In this document: piece by piece, positions 8,214-18,161 of the stretch
How positions within the stretch are numbered: position 1 is the stretch's first letter
Layout of the letters: the number at the start of each line of letters is the position of its first letter
NCBI RefSeq assembly: GCF_014274465.1
Contig: NZ_CP060394.1
Span: 5,332,001 to 5,396,000, forward strand
DNA from: Alloacidobacterium dinghuense
Lineage (GTDB): Bacteria > Acidobacteriota > Terriglobia > Terriglobales > Acidobacteriaceae
Direction: 5' to 3'
Length of the DNA: 64,000 nt
Notes under the pieces: model-generated
Told to the model about the DNA's origin: nothing
What the model saw: the letters and a program-made list of their open reading frames with translations, nothing else
Databases searched by the model: none
Translations under genes and position numbers: made by a program

Positions 8214-11200
8214 CTACATTTTGGTCACATCGATCATGTTGTCTTCCGGATTGCGATCGATCAGCTTGTTATAAGGATCGATCCCGGCACGTGTCGGCTT
8301 CTGGTCAACGATGAACTCGACAGTCGAGTCGTTTTGCGAGATCCACTGCTTCTCTACATGGATGGGTTGTTCATGATCTTTCGTGCCGGAAAAAACGCCA
8401 ACCTCGATGAGATCGTGCAGTGGAACTTCAGTTTCCACGCCATCGCCATTCGCCTTCAGCTTGCGCGATTTCAAGGTGAGGACAACTTTGTACTTATGAT
8501 CGGGAGTCTCCTGCCAGGTGGCCGAGACGACACGATTGTCATAAAGCGTGATGCTCTCAAACATGTCAGTAATCAGATACTGAAGATCGGATGGCGTAAC
8601 AGCCCGCAACGACACTACCAAGCCGCGCGTATCTGGGTACGGCGGCATGCTGTAACGGTTCTTTATCAGGAAATCCCTGAGCCCCTGATTTAGCCTGTCC
8701 TCACCGATATAGTCGCTCAACGCATAGAAGACCAGAGATCCCTTCTGATACCAGACATACGGTTCATTCTGCACCTGCACAAGTGGCGGCTCATGCCGGA
8801 CCTCCCCGCTGCGTCCGCGCAGATAGCCATCGAGCTCATGCTTCAGAAAGCGGCGCATATGGGTATCGCCGTACTGATGTTGCATGACGCGCAGCGCAGA
8901 ATATTCGGCAAGGCTCTCCGACATCATGTTCGAGCCCTGCACGTCAGCGCCGATCAGTTGATGCCCCCACCATTGGTGTGCGAGTTCGTGCGCGGTGACG
9001 AAGTAGGTGAAATCGATATCATCCTTTTTTTTCAGTCTGCCGATGAAGCCGATGTCCTCCGAATAAGGAACAGTGTTCGGGAATGACTGCGCAAAACCCC
9101 GATAGCGAGGAAACTCAATAACCCGGTACTGCTGGAACTGGTATGGGCTGTAGTTCGCCGTGTAGTAATCCAGGCCATGCTTCGACGAGGACAACATCTT
9201 GTCCAGATCAAACGTATGCATCGGCGTGTAGTAGATTTCGAGATTCACGTCCTTCCACTTATCGTGTTTGACGGCGTAACGACCCGACAGATATGAGAAG
9301 AAGTCAGCGATGTCCGTCGATCCCATGCTGTACTCAAAGTAATTCCGACCATTGTCCGTCCATTGCCGTTGGAGATATCCCGGAGCGATGGCCATTTGAT
9401 CAGCAGAAGTGCTGACCACGGCGTGATACGTGATCCAGTCTGAATCCGGACGGAAGAGGTTCAACTGCGTATAGTAAGCGTCGCCGCGCGGGGCCATTTC
9501 CTGATAAGGGCCGAGACTCTCTTCCCGGCGACGGACCGGGTTATCCAACTCTATGCCGCGGTTATAGCCAAGATACGGAAAGTAATCCTGATCAAAGAAG
9601 GTCCCATTGTAGGCAAGCTCCGGACGTTCGTTTCCGTCGCGGAAGCCGCGTGACGTCCATGAGCAGCGGAAATCCATGCGCATCTTTTCGCCGGGCGCAA
9701 GAGGCTGGGCCAGGTGATAGATGGAATAGAAGTGGCGTTTGTCGTTCAGCGTCAGTTGTGAAGGGCGGTCAAAGTGGATCTCGTCAAGAGATTCCTTCTG
9801 TCCTGTAATGTGAATATCGCTGATCGATTGACTGGAACGGTTCTCCAGAATGTACCATCCGATCGCTTTGAAAGATCGCTGCTGCGGATAGATATCGACC
9901 GTCGTATCAACGGCAATAATTTTCGGCAGCGGTTGCTTCTCATATTTTTTGTAGAGCTTTTCGTACTCGGCCTGCAGATGGCGCTGTTGTTTCGTCGTAC
10001 GAAATGGATTGAGGCGATGCGTGTTGTAGTAGAACCATGCGCCGCTCCCGACTGCAACCACCAGCAAGACGGCTGCTGCCGGAGCCAATTTGGGCATACG
10101 ATCGAATGCACCATGGAAACGAGTCTTCCACGATGTGTCGCTTCCCCGGCGATGCATGGCAACGCCGAGAATCCCCAGAAGTCCAGCGATGGCAAGCCAG
10201 TAGAGAAGCGACCAGAAAAGTCCAGGAACGAAATGCCCGTAACCATTCATGTCGGAATAGGTATAGGGTGTAATTTCTCCGAAGAGGACAAGACGGTTCT
10301 CAATACCGACTCGATACAAGACAGGAATCAGAATGAAATAACCAATCGCAATGCCATGCCCGAGAAACTTATTGCCGACAAGTGTCTGAACGCACATGGC
10401 AAAGAGTGAGAAGGTTACCACCTGCGTGAACGTGATCAGATAGAGTTCTTTGAAATACTGCAGCAACTCAAAGTGGTAATAGCCCTGAATCGCCTGGGAA
10501 AAAACTCCACAAACCAATACGCAGGTGAGCAGCACGAGTTGAACGACAGCCAGCGCACACAACTTGCTCAGCCAATCGACCCATTCGCGTGACGGCAGTG
10601 AATCGTGGATCTGTTCAAAACGGGTATCGCGTTCGCGCCACACCAATTCTCCTGCATACAGAGCGGCCACGATGAAAAGAAAGAAAGTCGCATTTCCTTC
10701 GACGGATTGCAGCATCAGATAGGTCACGGGCCAGACATCGCGATCATCAACGCGGCCTGCGAAATGCGCATTGATCAGCACATACGCGATCATCAATGCG
10801 GTGATACCCCAGAATGGAATCTCGCGAACGATGTTCTGGATACGTAACCGCAGCAGTGACAAAAACTGCTGCACCGTTGTGTGAAAGCCGAAATACTGCT
10901 GCACCTTTGGAAGAGAAACAGCAAACCGTGGTCTGGGCGGATGCAATTCTTCCTGCTCAACCTTTTTCTTCTTGCGTGATGCTCGAGCGGTGAGCAACTC
11001 AGCGGACATCGGAAAGAATATCCAAGTAATCGCGAGCGCCAGGACTCCAACTCCCAGCCACAACAGCCGGTTCCATAGGAACATGCCCGTCCACGTCGCG
11101 ACCAGTGTGTTTCTTTCCGCGACGGTCCAGTAGCGCGTAACGCTGTCGAGCAGAAGAACGCCAAGCGGATCGAACACTGAAGGCCAGAAACGCTCCAGAC

Positions 11201-11798
11201 TTCTGGCTGTAATCACGCTTACAAGGCCGACCAGATAAATAACAAAGAGAACTACGCCCTGCAGGTAGACAATGACAATCTTGCGCGTGAGCGCGGCAAC
11301 CATGAAAAAGAGGCTACCTAGAAAAAATACTTGCACGACAATGATGGAAAAATACAGTTTCGCAAACATCGCGAAATGGAGCGGTCCTATGCGCGTGTGA
11401 TCTGCCCAGGGAGCAAAGCAGCCGATTATTTCTCCGATCGGCAGTCCGGTAAAGATGAGGAGCGTGATGACGATCGATCCAGCCCAGCGGCCTCCGAGAT
11501 AAGACAGCTTTGAGATCGGTTTCGTAAAAACCATCTGCCATGTGTCGCGCTGGAAGTCACGCAGGATGGCCGGTCCGAAGATCGCGGCCATCACAATCAT
11601 TCCGAAAGCAGTCAGCTGGAAGAAGATCTGCATTGTCGCATAAGGCCCATTGAGCAGAATCTTCCCCGCACCGACTGGGCCGAAATCTTCTGCTGCCACG
11701 GAGAGGAAGGCGAGCAGAAACCACATCAGAAAGTAAACATACGTCGAAATACTCTTGAGTCGCAGTCGAAGCTCTAATTGGAAGAAATCAAGAAACAT
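8214..11798 (-). CDS. ABC transporter permease fused to M1-family aminopeptidase
   Basis: A 1,194-residue fusion. The first 570 or so residues contain two blocks of about six membrane helices each, like ABC-2 permeases (LRDFQRDTWQMVFTKPISKL in the first). After a final helix (AAAVLLVVAVGSGAWFYY) comes an extracytoplasmic peptidase domain with zinc motif HELAHQWWGH at residues 937-946 and the third ligand Glu about 20 residues on in SESLAEYSA, as in M1 gluzincins. The canonical GAMEN exopeptidase loop is not evident, so true aminopeptidase activity is not assured. The ABC ATPase gene ends 20 bases upstream and should power the permease part. Confidence 0.9.
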   Translation of the reverse strand: MFLDFFQLELRLRLKSISTYVYFLMWFLLAFLSVAAEDFGPVGAGKILLNGPYATMQIFFQLTAFGMIVMAAIFGPAILRDFQRDTWQMVFTKPISKLSYLGGRWAGSIVITLLIFTGLPIGEIIGCFAPWADHTRIGPLHFAMFAKLYFSIIVVQVFFLGSLFFMVAALTRKIVIVYLQGVVLFVIYLVGLVSVITARSLERFWPSVFDPLGVLLLDSVTRYWTVAERNTLVATWTGMFLWNRLLWLGVGVLALAITWIFFPMSAELLTARASRKKKKVEQEELHPPRPRFAVSLPKVQQYFGFHTTVQQFLSLLRLRIQNIVREIPFWGITALMIAYVLINAHFAGRVDDRDVWPVTYLMLQSVEGNATFFLFIVAALYAGELVWRERDTRFEQIHDSLPSREWVDWLSKLCALAVVQLVLLTCVLVCGVFSQAIQGYYHFELLQYFKELYLITFTQVVTFSLFAMCVQTLVGNKFLGHGIAIGYFILIPVLYRVGIENRLVLFGEITPYTYSDMNGYGHFVPGLFWSLLYWLAIAGLLGILGVAMHRRGSDTSWKTRFHGAFDRMPKLAPAAAVLLVVAVGSGAWFYYNTHRLNPFRTTKQQRHLQAEYEKLYKKYEKQPLPKIIAVDTTVDIYPQQRSFKAIGWYILENRSSQSISDIHITGQKESLDEIHFDRPSQLTLNDKRHFYSIYHLAQPLAPGEKMRMDFRCSWTSRGFRDGNERPELAYNGTFFDQDYFPYLGYNRGIELDNPVRRREESLGPYQEMAPRGDAYYTQLNLFRPDSDWITYHAVVSTSADQMAIAPGYLQRQWTDNGRNYFEYSMGSTDIADFFSYLSGRYAVKHDKWKDVNLEIYYTPMHTFDLDKMLSSSKHGLDYYTANYSPYQFQQYRVIEFPRYRGFAQSFPNTVPYSEDIGFIGRLKKKDDIDFTYFVTAHELAHQWWGHQLIGADVQGSNMMSESLAEYSALRVMQHQYGDTHMRRFLKHELDGYLRGRSGEVRHEPPLVQVQNEPYVWYQKGSLVFYALSDYIGEDRLNQGLRDFLIKNRYSMPPYPDTRGLVVSLRAVTPSDLQYLITDMFESITLYDNRVVSATWQETPDHKYKVVLTLKSRKLKANGDGVETEVPLHDLIEVGVFSGTKDHEQPIHVEKQWISQNDSTVEFIVDQKPTRAGIDPYNKLIDRNPEDNMIDVTKM

Positions 11799-11818
11799 GA
11801 AGATTCTCCGCGGCCAAA

Positions 11819-12700
11819 TCAGTTGGTCTTTTGGCGTTCCAGACTGAGAAAGTACACATCTTCAAGGTTCGGATCGACAGATTTGAAGCCGTCTCCCGGA
11901 TCGCTCTCTGCATACACGCGCACCTCATGCACGCCACTCAGCAATTGCACGGACACGAGTTGCATTCCTTTCTCGATTGCCGTCAGCTCAGCTTCATTGT
12001 CGACAAGCTTGCTCCAGATACGGCTGTTGAGCTTTTCAAGCACCTCAGTCGGAGATCCTTCGAGCAGCACTTCGCCATTGCTGATGATGGCCATCCGGTT
12101 ACACAACTCATGGACATCTTCGACGATATGGGTCGACAGAATGACGATGACGTCACGGCCAATCGCGCTGAGTAGATTTAGAAAGCGATGACGCTCCGAA
12201 GGATCGAGGCCCGCTGTGGGTTCGTCGACGATTATGAGCTTGGGATTGGCGAGAAGCGCCTGCGCGATACCGAAGCGCTGCTTCATGCCTCCCGAATACG
12301 TGCTCAGAGCTTTCTTGCGCACTTCCCAGAGATTCGTTTGATGCAGTAGTGCCTCGACCATATCTTTGCGCTCGCCGCTCTTGGTCACGCCTTTCATCAC
12401 GGCGAGGTGATTGAGCATGTCGAGCGCGGAAATCTTCGGATAGACTCCGAATTCCTGAGGAAGATAGCCGAGGAGTTGCCTGACTGTTTCCTTCTGCTTG
12501 ATGACATTGACTCCGTCGAGCCAGATCTCTCCCGTATCCGGCTCCTGCAGAGTGGCAATGGTGCGCATCAGCGTGCTCTTGCCTGCTCCGTTTGGCCCCA
12601 GCAGGCCAAACATATTGTTCCCGATGGTAAGACTCAGGTTTTTGAGTGCTTGCACTCCGTTGGGATAGGTCTTGGATAGACCGTTGATGGTAAGCGGCAA
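11819..12700 (-). CDS. ABC transporter ATP-binding protein
   Basis: A 293-residue ATPase with Walker A GPNGAGKST, signature YSGGMKQR and Walker B LIIVDEPTAGLDP, followed by the H-loop STHIVED. It resembles the ATPases of ABC-2-type exporters. The C-terminal 80 residues form a small regulatory-looking extension. TTG at 12700 is preferred because GGAGG lies five bases upstream; an in-frame GTG at 12706 overlaps that site. It precedes the permease/aminopeptidase fusion in the same operon and is presumably its energy-coupling subunit. Cargo unknown. Confidence 0.93.
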   Translation of the reverse strand: MPLTINGLSKTYPNGVQALKNLSLTIGNNMFGLLGPNGAGKSTLMRTIATLQEPDTGEIWLDGVNVIKQKETVRQLLGYLPQEFGVYPKISALDMLNHLAVMKGVTKSGERKDMVEALLHQTNLWEVRKKALSTYSGGMKQRFGIAQALLANPKLIIVDEPTAGLDPSERHRFLNLLSAIGRDVIVILSTHIVEDVHELCNRMAIISNGEVLLEGSPTEVLEKLNSRIWSKLVDNEAELTAIEKGMQLVSVQLLSGVHEVRVYAESDPGDGFKSVDPNLEDVYFLSLERQKTN

Positions 12701-12919
12701 AAGCACCTCCCTTAGCTGTCAAAAGGCCAGAAGCACAGTGTCTAGTTCGATTTCGACGGGGAACCAGTATATCCGGCGACTCGCGCAAGTCACTATCTTG
12801 TTTCAGCGCCACGAAGTACCGTCTTTCCTATGTGTTGATAAAAAGTTGTTGCCGAAAAAACGGAGCATGTAACTGTTTTGAACATTCTGAATCTCACGGA
12901 TGCAGACGGGAGGTTCAGA

Positions 12920-13669
12920 ATGATCATGCACGAAGCGAGAAAACGTCCGGAAAGATGGGCAACACTTAGTGCACGAATCAGGCGCCGCTGGATGATTCCT
13001 TTCGTTGCGTTCGAGTGGGGATGGGACTGGATCGCTTTCCTGCTCAGCAACTGGAGCTTTCTCGAAGTCCTTGAGTACCTTGGAAGCTTCTCGATGCTGG
13101 TGGGTGTCATTTTCTATTTTAGCGAGTCGGGAGACCGCATCAAGCAACGACACTATCAGGCTTGGCAGGTTATCAACACGGCCCAGGGGAAGGGCGGCAG
13201 TGGCGGACGCATCGATGCATTGCAGGAGCTGAATGAGGACAGGGTTCCACTCGTCGGTGTGGATGTGTCGTCCGCATTTCTGCAGGGACTGAAGCTGGAG
13301 CGTGCAAATCTGCTGCGCGCGGACTTCAGCGCGGCCGATCTGCGTGGCAGCGATCTGAAATCGGCTGACTTCACCTATGCTGATTTGCATTCGGCGAACC
13401 TGCGGGGTAGCGATCTCGAAGGCACTTCTTTTGAGCACGCGAGTCTGAATGAAGCCGATCTTGTGGGAAGCGACCTTGCTGGGTCAAATCTGGCCGATGC
13501 CGACCTGGGCGGCGCCGATCTGCGTCAGACGAGCCTCAAGAATATCCAGTGGCAACGGCTGAAAAGTATCAAGATGGCGAATATCGCTGGGGTCAAGAAC
13601 GCACCCGAAGGGTTTGTCGAATGGGCGTTAAAGAATGGAGCCATTCAGGCTCAGGACAACAACGAATAG
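12920..13669 (+). CDS. Pentapeptide-repeat membrane protein
   Basis: A 249-residue protein. The N-terminal 60 or so residues are basic, then aromatic-rich with two hydrophobic stretches (WDWIAFLLSNW and LEYLGSFSMLVGVIFYF), suggesting a membrane anchor. From about residue 110 it consists of pentapeptide repeats of the A(D/N)LxG type, about 17 units forming a right-handed quadrilateral beta helix. ATG at 12920 is chosen because GGGAGG lies just upstream; the frame is open for 14 more codons from a TTG. Function unknown; a second pentapeptide protein lies 4.4 kb away on the other strand. Confidence 0.85.
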   Translation: MIMHEARKRPERWATLSARIRRRWMIPFVAFEWGWDWIAFLLSNWSFLEVLEYLGSFSMLVGVIFYFSESGDRIKQRHYQAWQVINTAQGKGGSGGRIDALQELNEDRVPLVGVDVSSAFLQGLKLERANLLRADFSAADLRGSDLKSADFTYADLHSANLRGSDLEGTSFEHASLNEADLVGSDLAGSNLADADLGGADLRQTSLKNIQWQRLKSIKMANIAGVKNAPEGFVEWALKNGAIQAQDNNE

Positions 13670-13673
13670 ACGC

Positions 13674-14258
13674 TCAGGCAAGTTTTGTGAAACGGAGCGC
13701 TACGGAATTCATGCAATAACGAAGGCCAGTCGGACGAGGGCCATCGGTGAAGACATGTCCCAGATGCGCATCGCACAGTTGGCAAGAGACAGCCACCCGC
13801 ATCTCTCCGATCGAGTAGTCGGGGCTTTCGCGAACGTTTTCTTTTGCGATGGGCTGCCAGAAACTCGGCCATCCAGTGCCGGACTCAAACTTCGTGTCGG
13901 AGTTGAAAAGAGCGGTAGAGCAGCACATGCAGCGATAGAGCCCCTTGTCATGCAGATTCCAGTATTGCCCGGAGTAGGGGCGCTCGGTGGCTGCGCGCCG
14001 CGTAACCATAAAGGCATCCTGCGATAACTGCTGCTGCCATTCGGCGTCAGTCTTCACGACTTCAGGGAGCATCACGGGGTCTTCGCGCTGCCCTGCATCC
14101 GAGAACTGAAGAATCTTCACTTCCTTCGTTGTTTTCTCTTTCGCTTCAACGGGTTTCGCACCTTGCCATAGGTCGAACGCACTGCCTGCAATGGCCGTTG
14201 CGCCCGCAACGAGAAAGATCCGACGCGTTACTGGACTTGAGTTATCCGCGGAACTCAT
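13674..14258 (-). CDS. msrB: Peptide-methionine (R)-S-oxide reductase with Tat-like leader
   Basis: A 194-residue MsrB that reduces methionine-R-sulfoxide in proteins. The two zinc-binding CxxC pairs (CMCC and CQLC), the GTGWPSFW core and the catalytic Cys in RYCMNSVALRF are all present. The N-terminus TRRIFLVAGATAIAGSA is a twin-arginine-type leader, so the enzyme is likely exported and repairs envelope proteins. Start MSSADN is supported by AGGAGG seven bases upstream. It converges with the pentapeptide gene, their stops being five bases apart. No MsrA is fused or adjacent. Confidence 0.93.
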   Translation of the reverse strand: MSSADNSSPVTRRIFLVAGATAIAGSAFDLWQGAKPVEAKEKTTKEVKILQFSDAGQREDPVMLPEVVKTDAEWQQQLSQDAFMVTRRAATERPYSGQYWNLHDKGLYRCMCCSTALFNSDTKFESGTGWPSFWQPIAKENVRESPDYSIGEMRVAVSCQLCDAHLGHVFTDGPRPTGLRYCMNSVALRFTKLA

Positions 14259-14414
14259 TTCAATCCTCCTGCTGAAGCCACAGATGAACGGACGCCTTCC
14301 TCTCTCTGCAGCAGGAACCACCAGAGTGTAGACCGCAGGAATGCGGGGAGGGAAGCTGCTGTTTTCGTGTAATTAAAGGCGTTTTATGCGAGCTTAGTCG
14401 ACGTTTAGAAGCAT

Positions 14415-16484
14415 TTAGCTGGCGTTTTGTGCCATTCCGCGCTTTGCCTGGATCTCGATGTAGATGTTGATCAGCGAGAGGGCTGCCGGAGTAACGCCGG
14501 GGATGCGGCTCGCCTGCCCGATGGTCTGCGGGCGGACGCGCATGAGCTTTTCCTGCATTTCGCGGGAGAGGCCGCTGACGCTTTTGTAGTCGAACCATGC
14601 GGGGATGGCACGCTCTTCGGCCTTCTTGAGCTTGTCGATGGCCTTTTTCTGCTGGTCGAGGTAACCCGAATACTTGATCTCGGTTTCGACGGACTTCAAT
14701 TCATTGCGGACCTGCGCTGGCAGATGCGTCTCGGTAGACCCAGCGAGCCAGCTGGCGAAGATCGGATCGGTCAGATCTTCGCGGATTATCGGGAAGAGCG
14801 TATCGATGGTCACTTCGGGGCGCTTCAGCAACTGCACGTAGGTCTGTCCGGCGATGTTGCCGATTTGTGCAGCGAGTTCGGGCAGGAGCGTCTGTAGGCG
14901 CTCGGGATTGACCTTCTTTGTGGCCAGCAGCTTTTCGAGCGTCACCGCGCGGGCTTGCTTCTGCTCGTAGTCGCTCCATGCTTTGTCGCTGATGAGGCCG
15001 AGGCGGCGGCCGTGCGGTGTGAGGCGGCGGTCGGCGTTGTCGATGCGCAGGTGGAGGCGGAACTCAGCGCGCGAGGTGAACATGCGGTAGGGCTCGTTGG
15101 TGCCCTTGCTGATGAGGTCGTCGATAAGGATGCCGGTGTAAGCCTCGGTGCGGTCGAGGGTGAAGGGCTTGTCTCCCTTCACATACAAGGCGGCGTTGAT
15201 TCCGGCCATGATGCCCTGGCAGGCTGCTTCTTCGTAGCCTGAAGTTCCGTTGATCTGTCCGGCGAGGTAGAGACCCTGGAACTGCTTGACGCGCAGGCTG
15301 CGGTCGAGCTCGGTGGGGTCGATGGCGTCGTACTCGATGGCGTAGCCGGGGCGGAGCATCTCCGCGTTCTCGAGGCCGTGGATCGAGTGAACGATCTGCC
15401 ACTGGACGTCCATCGGCAGCGAGGTGGACATGCCGTTCACATACACTTCATGGGTGTTTAAGCCTTCGGGTTCGAGGAAGAACTGGTGCTGCTCCTTGTC
15501 CGGGAACTTGACGACCTTGTCCTCGATCGAGGGGCAGTAGCGCGGGCCGGTGGCCGTAATCTGGCCGGAATACATGGGTGAGCGCATGACGTTCTCGCGG
15601 ATGAGACGCAGCGTTTCGGGCGTGGTGTAAGCGATGTGGCAGGATATCTGCCGACTCTTGATCTCTTTCGTGCGGAAGCTGAACGGCGTTGGATCTGCGT
15701 CTCCGGGTTGCTCCTCGAACTTGCTCCAGTCAATGGTACGGCCATCGAGGCGCGGCGGTGTTCCGGTCTTGAGGCGGCAGCCGCGAAGGCCAAGGCGCTT
15801 CAGGGCTTCGCCAAGCAGGACCGATGGTGGTTCACCGCTGCGTCCTGCGGGGTAGTTCTCTTCGCCGCAGTGGATGAGGCCGTTGAGGAAGGTTCCGGTC
15901 GTGATGACGACAGCGCCTGCTTGCACGATGCGGCTGTCGCGGAGTTTTACTCCAATGATCTTTCCCGGCTTATAGGGTGCATTGCTTTCCCACCCTTCAC
16001 TCCGTGAAGGATGGGGCACCCGAGGATTTTCCACTGTAGAGAGAGAAGCAGGTCCTTCCCCTTCACTCCGTTCAGGGTCAGGATGACAAGCCTCGAAGAC
16101 AACGTCGGCTACTTCGGCCTGCTTGATGAACAAATTGGGCTGCGATTCGAGCATTTCCCGCATTTTTACGCGGTATTGCTGCTTGTCGCATTGGGCGCGG
16201 GGTGACCATACTGCCGGGCCCCGGGAGGTATTGAGCAGGCGGAACTGGATGCCTACGGCGTCGGCGACTTCGCCCATGATGCCGCCGAGGGCGTCGACTT
16301 CGCGGACGAGATGGCCTTTGGCGATGCCTCCGATGGCGGGATTGCAGGACATCTGCGCGATCAGGTCGAGGTTGAGCGTGAACAGGGCGGTCCGCAAGCC
16401 CATCCGGGCAGCGGACATGGCCGCCTCGCAACCGGCGTGTCCTGCGCCGACTACGACTACGTCGTACTGTTCAGTGAATGGCAT
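14415..16484 (-). CDS. mnmG: tRNA uridine-5-carboxymethylaminomethyl modification enzyme MnmG
   Basis: A 689-residue MnmG/GidA, the FAD-dependent partner of MnmE that modifies U34 of certain tRNAs. It has the FAD-binding motif [12 protein letters not shown], the SCNPAIGG motif, [28 protein letters not shown] and the C-terminal GVTPAA segment. Residues about 132-173, between VADVVFE and GKIIGVKL, are an insert of roughly 40 residues that lacks any counterpart in the family as I know it and is encoded by palindromic repeat DNA. The insert is in frame and falls at a surface hairpin, so activity is probably kept. Start ATG at 16484. Confidence 0.95.
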   Translation of the reverse strand: MPFTEQYDVVVVGAGHAGCEAAMSAARMGLRTALFTLNLDLIAQMSCNPAIGGIAKGHLVREVDALGGIMGEVADAVGIQFRLLNTSRGPAVWSPRAQCDKQQYRVKMREMLESQPNLFIKQAEVADVVFEACHPDPERSEGEGPASLSTVENPRVPHPSRSEGWESNAPYKPGKIIGVKLRDSRIVQAGAVVITTGTFLNGLIHCGEENYPAGRSGEPPSVLLGEALKRLGLRGCRLKTGTPPRLDGRTIDWSKFEEQPGDADPTPFSFRTKEIKSRQISCHIAYTTPETLRLIRENVMRSPMYSGQITATGPRYCPSIEDKVVKFPDKEQHQFFLEPEGLNTHEVYVNGMSTSLPMDVQWQIVHSIHGLENAEMLRPGYAIEYDAIDPTELDRSLRVKQFQGLYLAGQINGTSGYEEAACQGIMAGINAALYVKGDKPFTLDRTEAYTGILIDDLISKGTNEPYRMFTSRAEFRLHLRIDNADRRLTPHGRRLGLISDKAWSDYEQKQARAVTLEKLLATKKVNPERLQTLLPELAAQIGNIAGQTYVQLLKRPEVTIDTLFPIIREDLTDPIFASWLAGSTETHLPAQVRNELKSVETEIKYSGYLDQQKKAIDKLKKAEERAIPAWFDYKSVSGLSREMQEKLMRVRPQTIGQASRIPGVTPAALSLINIYIEIQAKRGMAQNAS
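15990..16090 (-). repeat. Palindromic repeat insert inside mnmG
   Basis: About 100 bases of compact inverted-repeat sequence lie within the mnmG reading frame. One unit (16051-16090) reads, on the minus strand, CTTGTCATCCTGACCCTGAA followed by a GAGTGAAGGGGAAGGACC arm. A second palindrome (CCCTTCACTCC/GTGAAGGATGGGG) spans about 15991-16016. The first unit belongs to the same family as the intergenic repeats at 24360, 39272 and perhaps 61565. Translated, it gives [15 protein letters not shown] and [10 protein letters not shown], arginine/serine/glutamate-rich stretches foreign to MnmG. Confidence 0.8.
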
Positions 16485-16994
16485 GATGCTGCAGCCTCTA
16501 TTTTACCGGTAACCCCCTCCCCCGTGTGCCGGTCTCCCCTTCCTTATTTTTCAATGACTTAGCAGGGGATCATCCCCCTCTACCTCATTGATTCTTATAG
16601 GGTTAAGTCGGTTCTAGTGTTTTCAATCACTTAGGAGAGGGTCTGCGAACATCTGTGGCAATGGAAGAACCCTAAGCGCTGTTTCTCAGCTCTTATATTC
16701 AGGATAACAATTTGAGCAATATTTCACGCCAAATTGTGGCAACTAAAATCGATTTGTTTTCAATAACTTACAAAAAATATTAGGCGACGACCCCTTGACA
16801 GCCTGATTTCGCAGATCAGCTTTTCGCGCCGGGATAATTACAGAGCAACAACAATCCGGTGACAACTCGACAGCAATAAGTTCATAGCATCAACATACCG
16901 GCCCTGCATTGCGCTTTCTCCCCCCGATTGCGCTTCTTCATTGCTACGAACCAACTCCGCGGATTAGACGGCGGCATACTCACACGGAGGATCA
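16485..16994. other. Gene-free region with three short direct repeats
   Basis: No gene is supported in these 510 bases. The motif TTTTCAATNACTTA occurs three times on the plus strand at 16548-16561, 16620-16633 and 16757-16770. The first two copies are followed by G-rich then C-rich tracts (AGCAGGGGATCATCCCCC and GGAGAGGG) that could pair. A TTGACA hexamer at 16795-16800 may belong to a promoter for the downstream glycosyltransferase, but no well-spaced -10 element follows. Confidence 0.6.
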
Positions 16995-18161
16995 TTGGCT
17001 TACATCGGCTTTTTATCTTTATATGCGACGGGGCATCTTAACCCGTCGCTGGCGTTTGGAAGGGCTCTTCGCGAACGTGGACACACGGTGACTTTCTTCA
17101 ATCTGGCGGATACCCGGCAGGCGATCGAGGAAAGCGGTTTGAGGTTTGTGCCTTTCGCCCTGGAAGAATATCCCGAGGGCTCGCTGACACAGGTTTTTGA
17201 GAGGATCGGAAGGCTCCAGGGAGCAGACGGGTTCCAGTATTTTCTGGAGCGCATGATTACGCTCGCCCGGGCATCGTTCCGCGATCTGCCGGGGCTGATC
17301 GAAGCAAACCAGATGGATGCGCTGGTGATCGACCAGCTTTTTCCCGGCGGCGCGACGGTGGCGCAGCACCTTTGTTTGTCCTATGCATCGCTGGCGAATG
17401 CGGCGCCGGCAAACCGCGAGCCAGGCGTGCCTCCACCGACTTTGCCGTGGTGCTTTGGCGCGAGCGAGAGCGGGATTGCACGGAATGAAAAAGGCTGGCA
17501 GCAGATTGCGCAGGCGCTGATGCCGTGGCGCGACGCCGAGAATGCACAACGGAAGGCATGGAAGCTTAAGCCTTATGACGACGTGCTGGAGGACAGCTTT
17601 TCTCCGCTGGCGCAGATCGCGCAGATGGTGGATGCGCTCGATTTTCCGCGAAAGGAGTTGCCTCGCACCTTTCACTGTGTGGGACCGCTGCATCACACCT
17701 CGGCGCGCAGGCAGGTGTCTTTCGATTGGCGGCGTTTGAACGGGAAGCCGTTGATCTATGCTTCGCTGAGGACATTGCAGAACGGTCAGGGATGGATCTT
17801 CCGCGCGATCCTAGATGCCTGTGCGACGCTCGACGCGCAGGTGGTGCTGTCGCTGGGCGGCGGCTCACTGCCGAAGATGGAGATGAGCAAGATTCCGAAG
17901 AACGTCGTTCTGCTTTCCTATGCTCCGCAGCGGGAGTTGCTGGCGCGCGCGCGTTTGTGCATCACGCATGCGGGGTTGAATACGGCTCTCGATGCGCTGG
18001 CGCATGGCGTGCCGATGATTGCGATTCCCATCACGAACGATCAGCCGGGCGTGGCGGCGCGCATTCAGTGGACAGGGACGGGTGAGTCGCTTCCGCTCGA
18101 TCAGCTCCAGCCGGAACGGTTGAGAGAGCTGATTGTGCAAATCTTGAGCGAACCGCACTGA
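16995..18161 (+). CDS. Glycosyltransferase, UGT/MGT-like (GT-B fold)
   Basis: A 388-residue glycosyltransferase of the macrolide/UGT-like GT1 group. The N-terminus AYIGFLSLYATGHLNPSLAF carries the acceptor-domain GHxNP motif. The C-terminal donor-binding region reads LSYAPQRELLARARLCITHA, then GVPMIAIPITNDQPGVA. Similar enzymes glucosylate small molecules; the acceptor here is unknown. TTG is the start, with CGGAGG five bases upstream. The 3' end overlaps the convergent pentapeptide gene by 131 bases. No biosynthetic cluster surrounds it, so detoxification or pigment/lipid glycosylation are equally possible. Confidence 0.85.
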   Translation: MAYIGFLSLYATGHLNPSLAFGRALRERGHTVTFFNLADTRQAIEESGLRFVPFALEEYPEGSLTQVFERIGRLQGADGFQYFLERMITLARASFRDLPGLIEANQMDALVIDQLFPGGATVAQHLCLSYASLANAAPANREPGVPPPTLPWCFGASESGIARNEKGWQQIAQALMPWRDAENAQRKAWKLKPYDDVLEDSFSPLAQIAQMVDALDFPRKELPRTFHCVGPLHHTSARRQVSFDWRRLNGKPLIYASLRTLQNGQGWIFRAILDACATLDAQVVLSLGGGSLPKMEMSKIPKNVVLLSYAPQRELLARARLCITHAGLNTALDALAHGVPMIAIPITNDQPGVAARIQWTGTGESLPLDQLQPERLRELIVQILSEPH

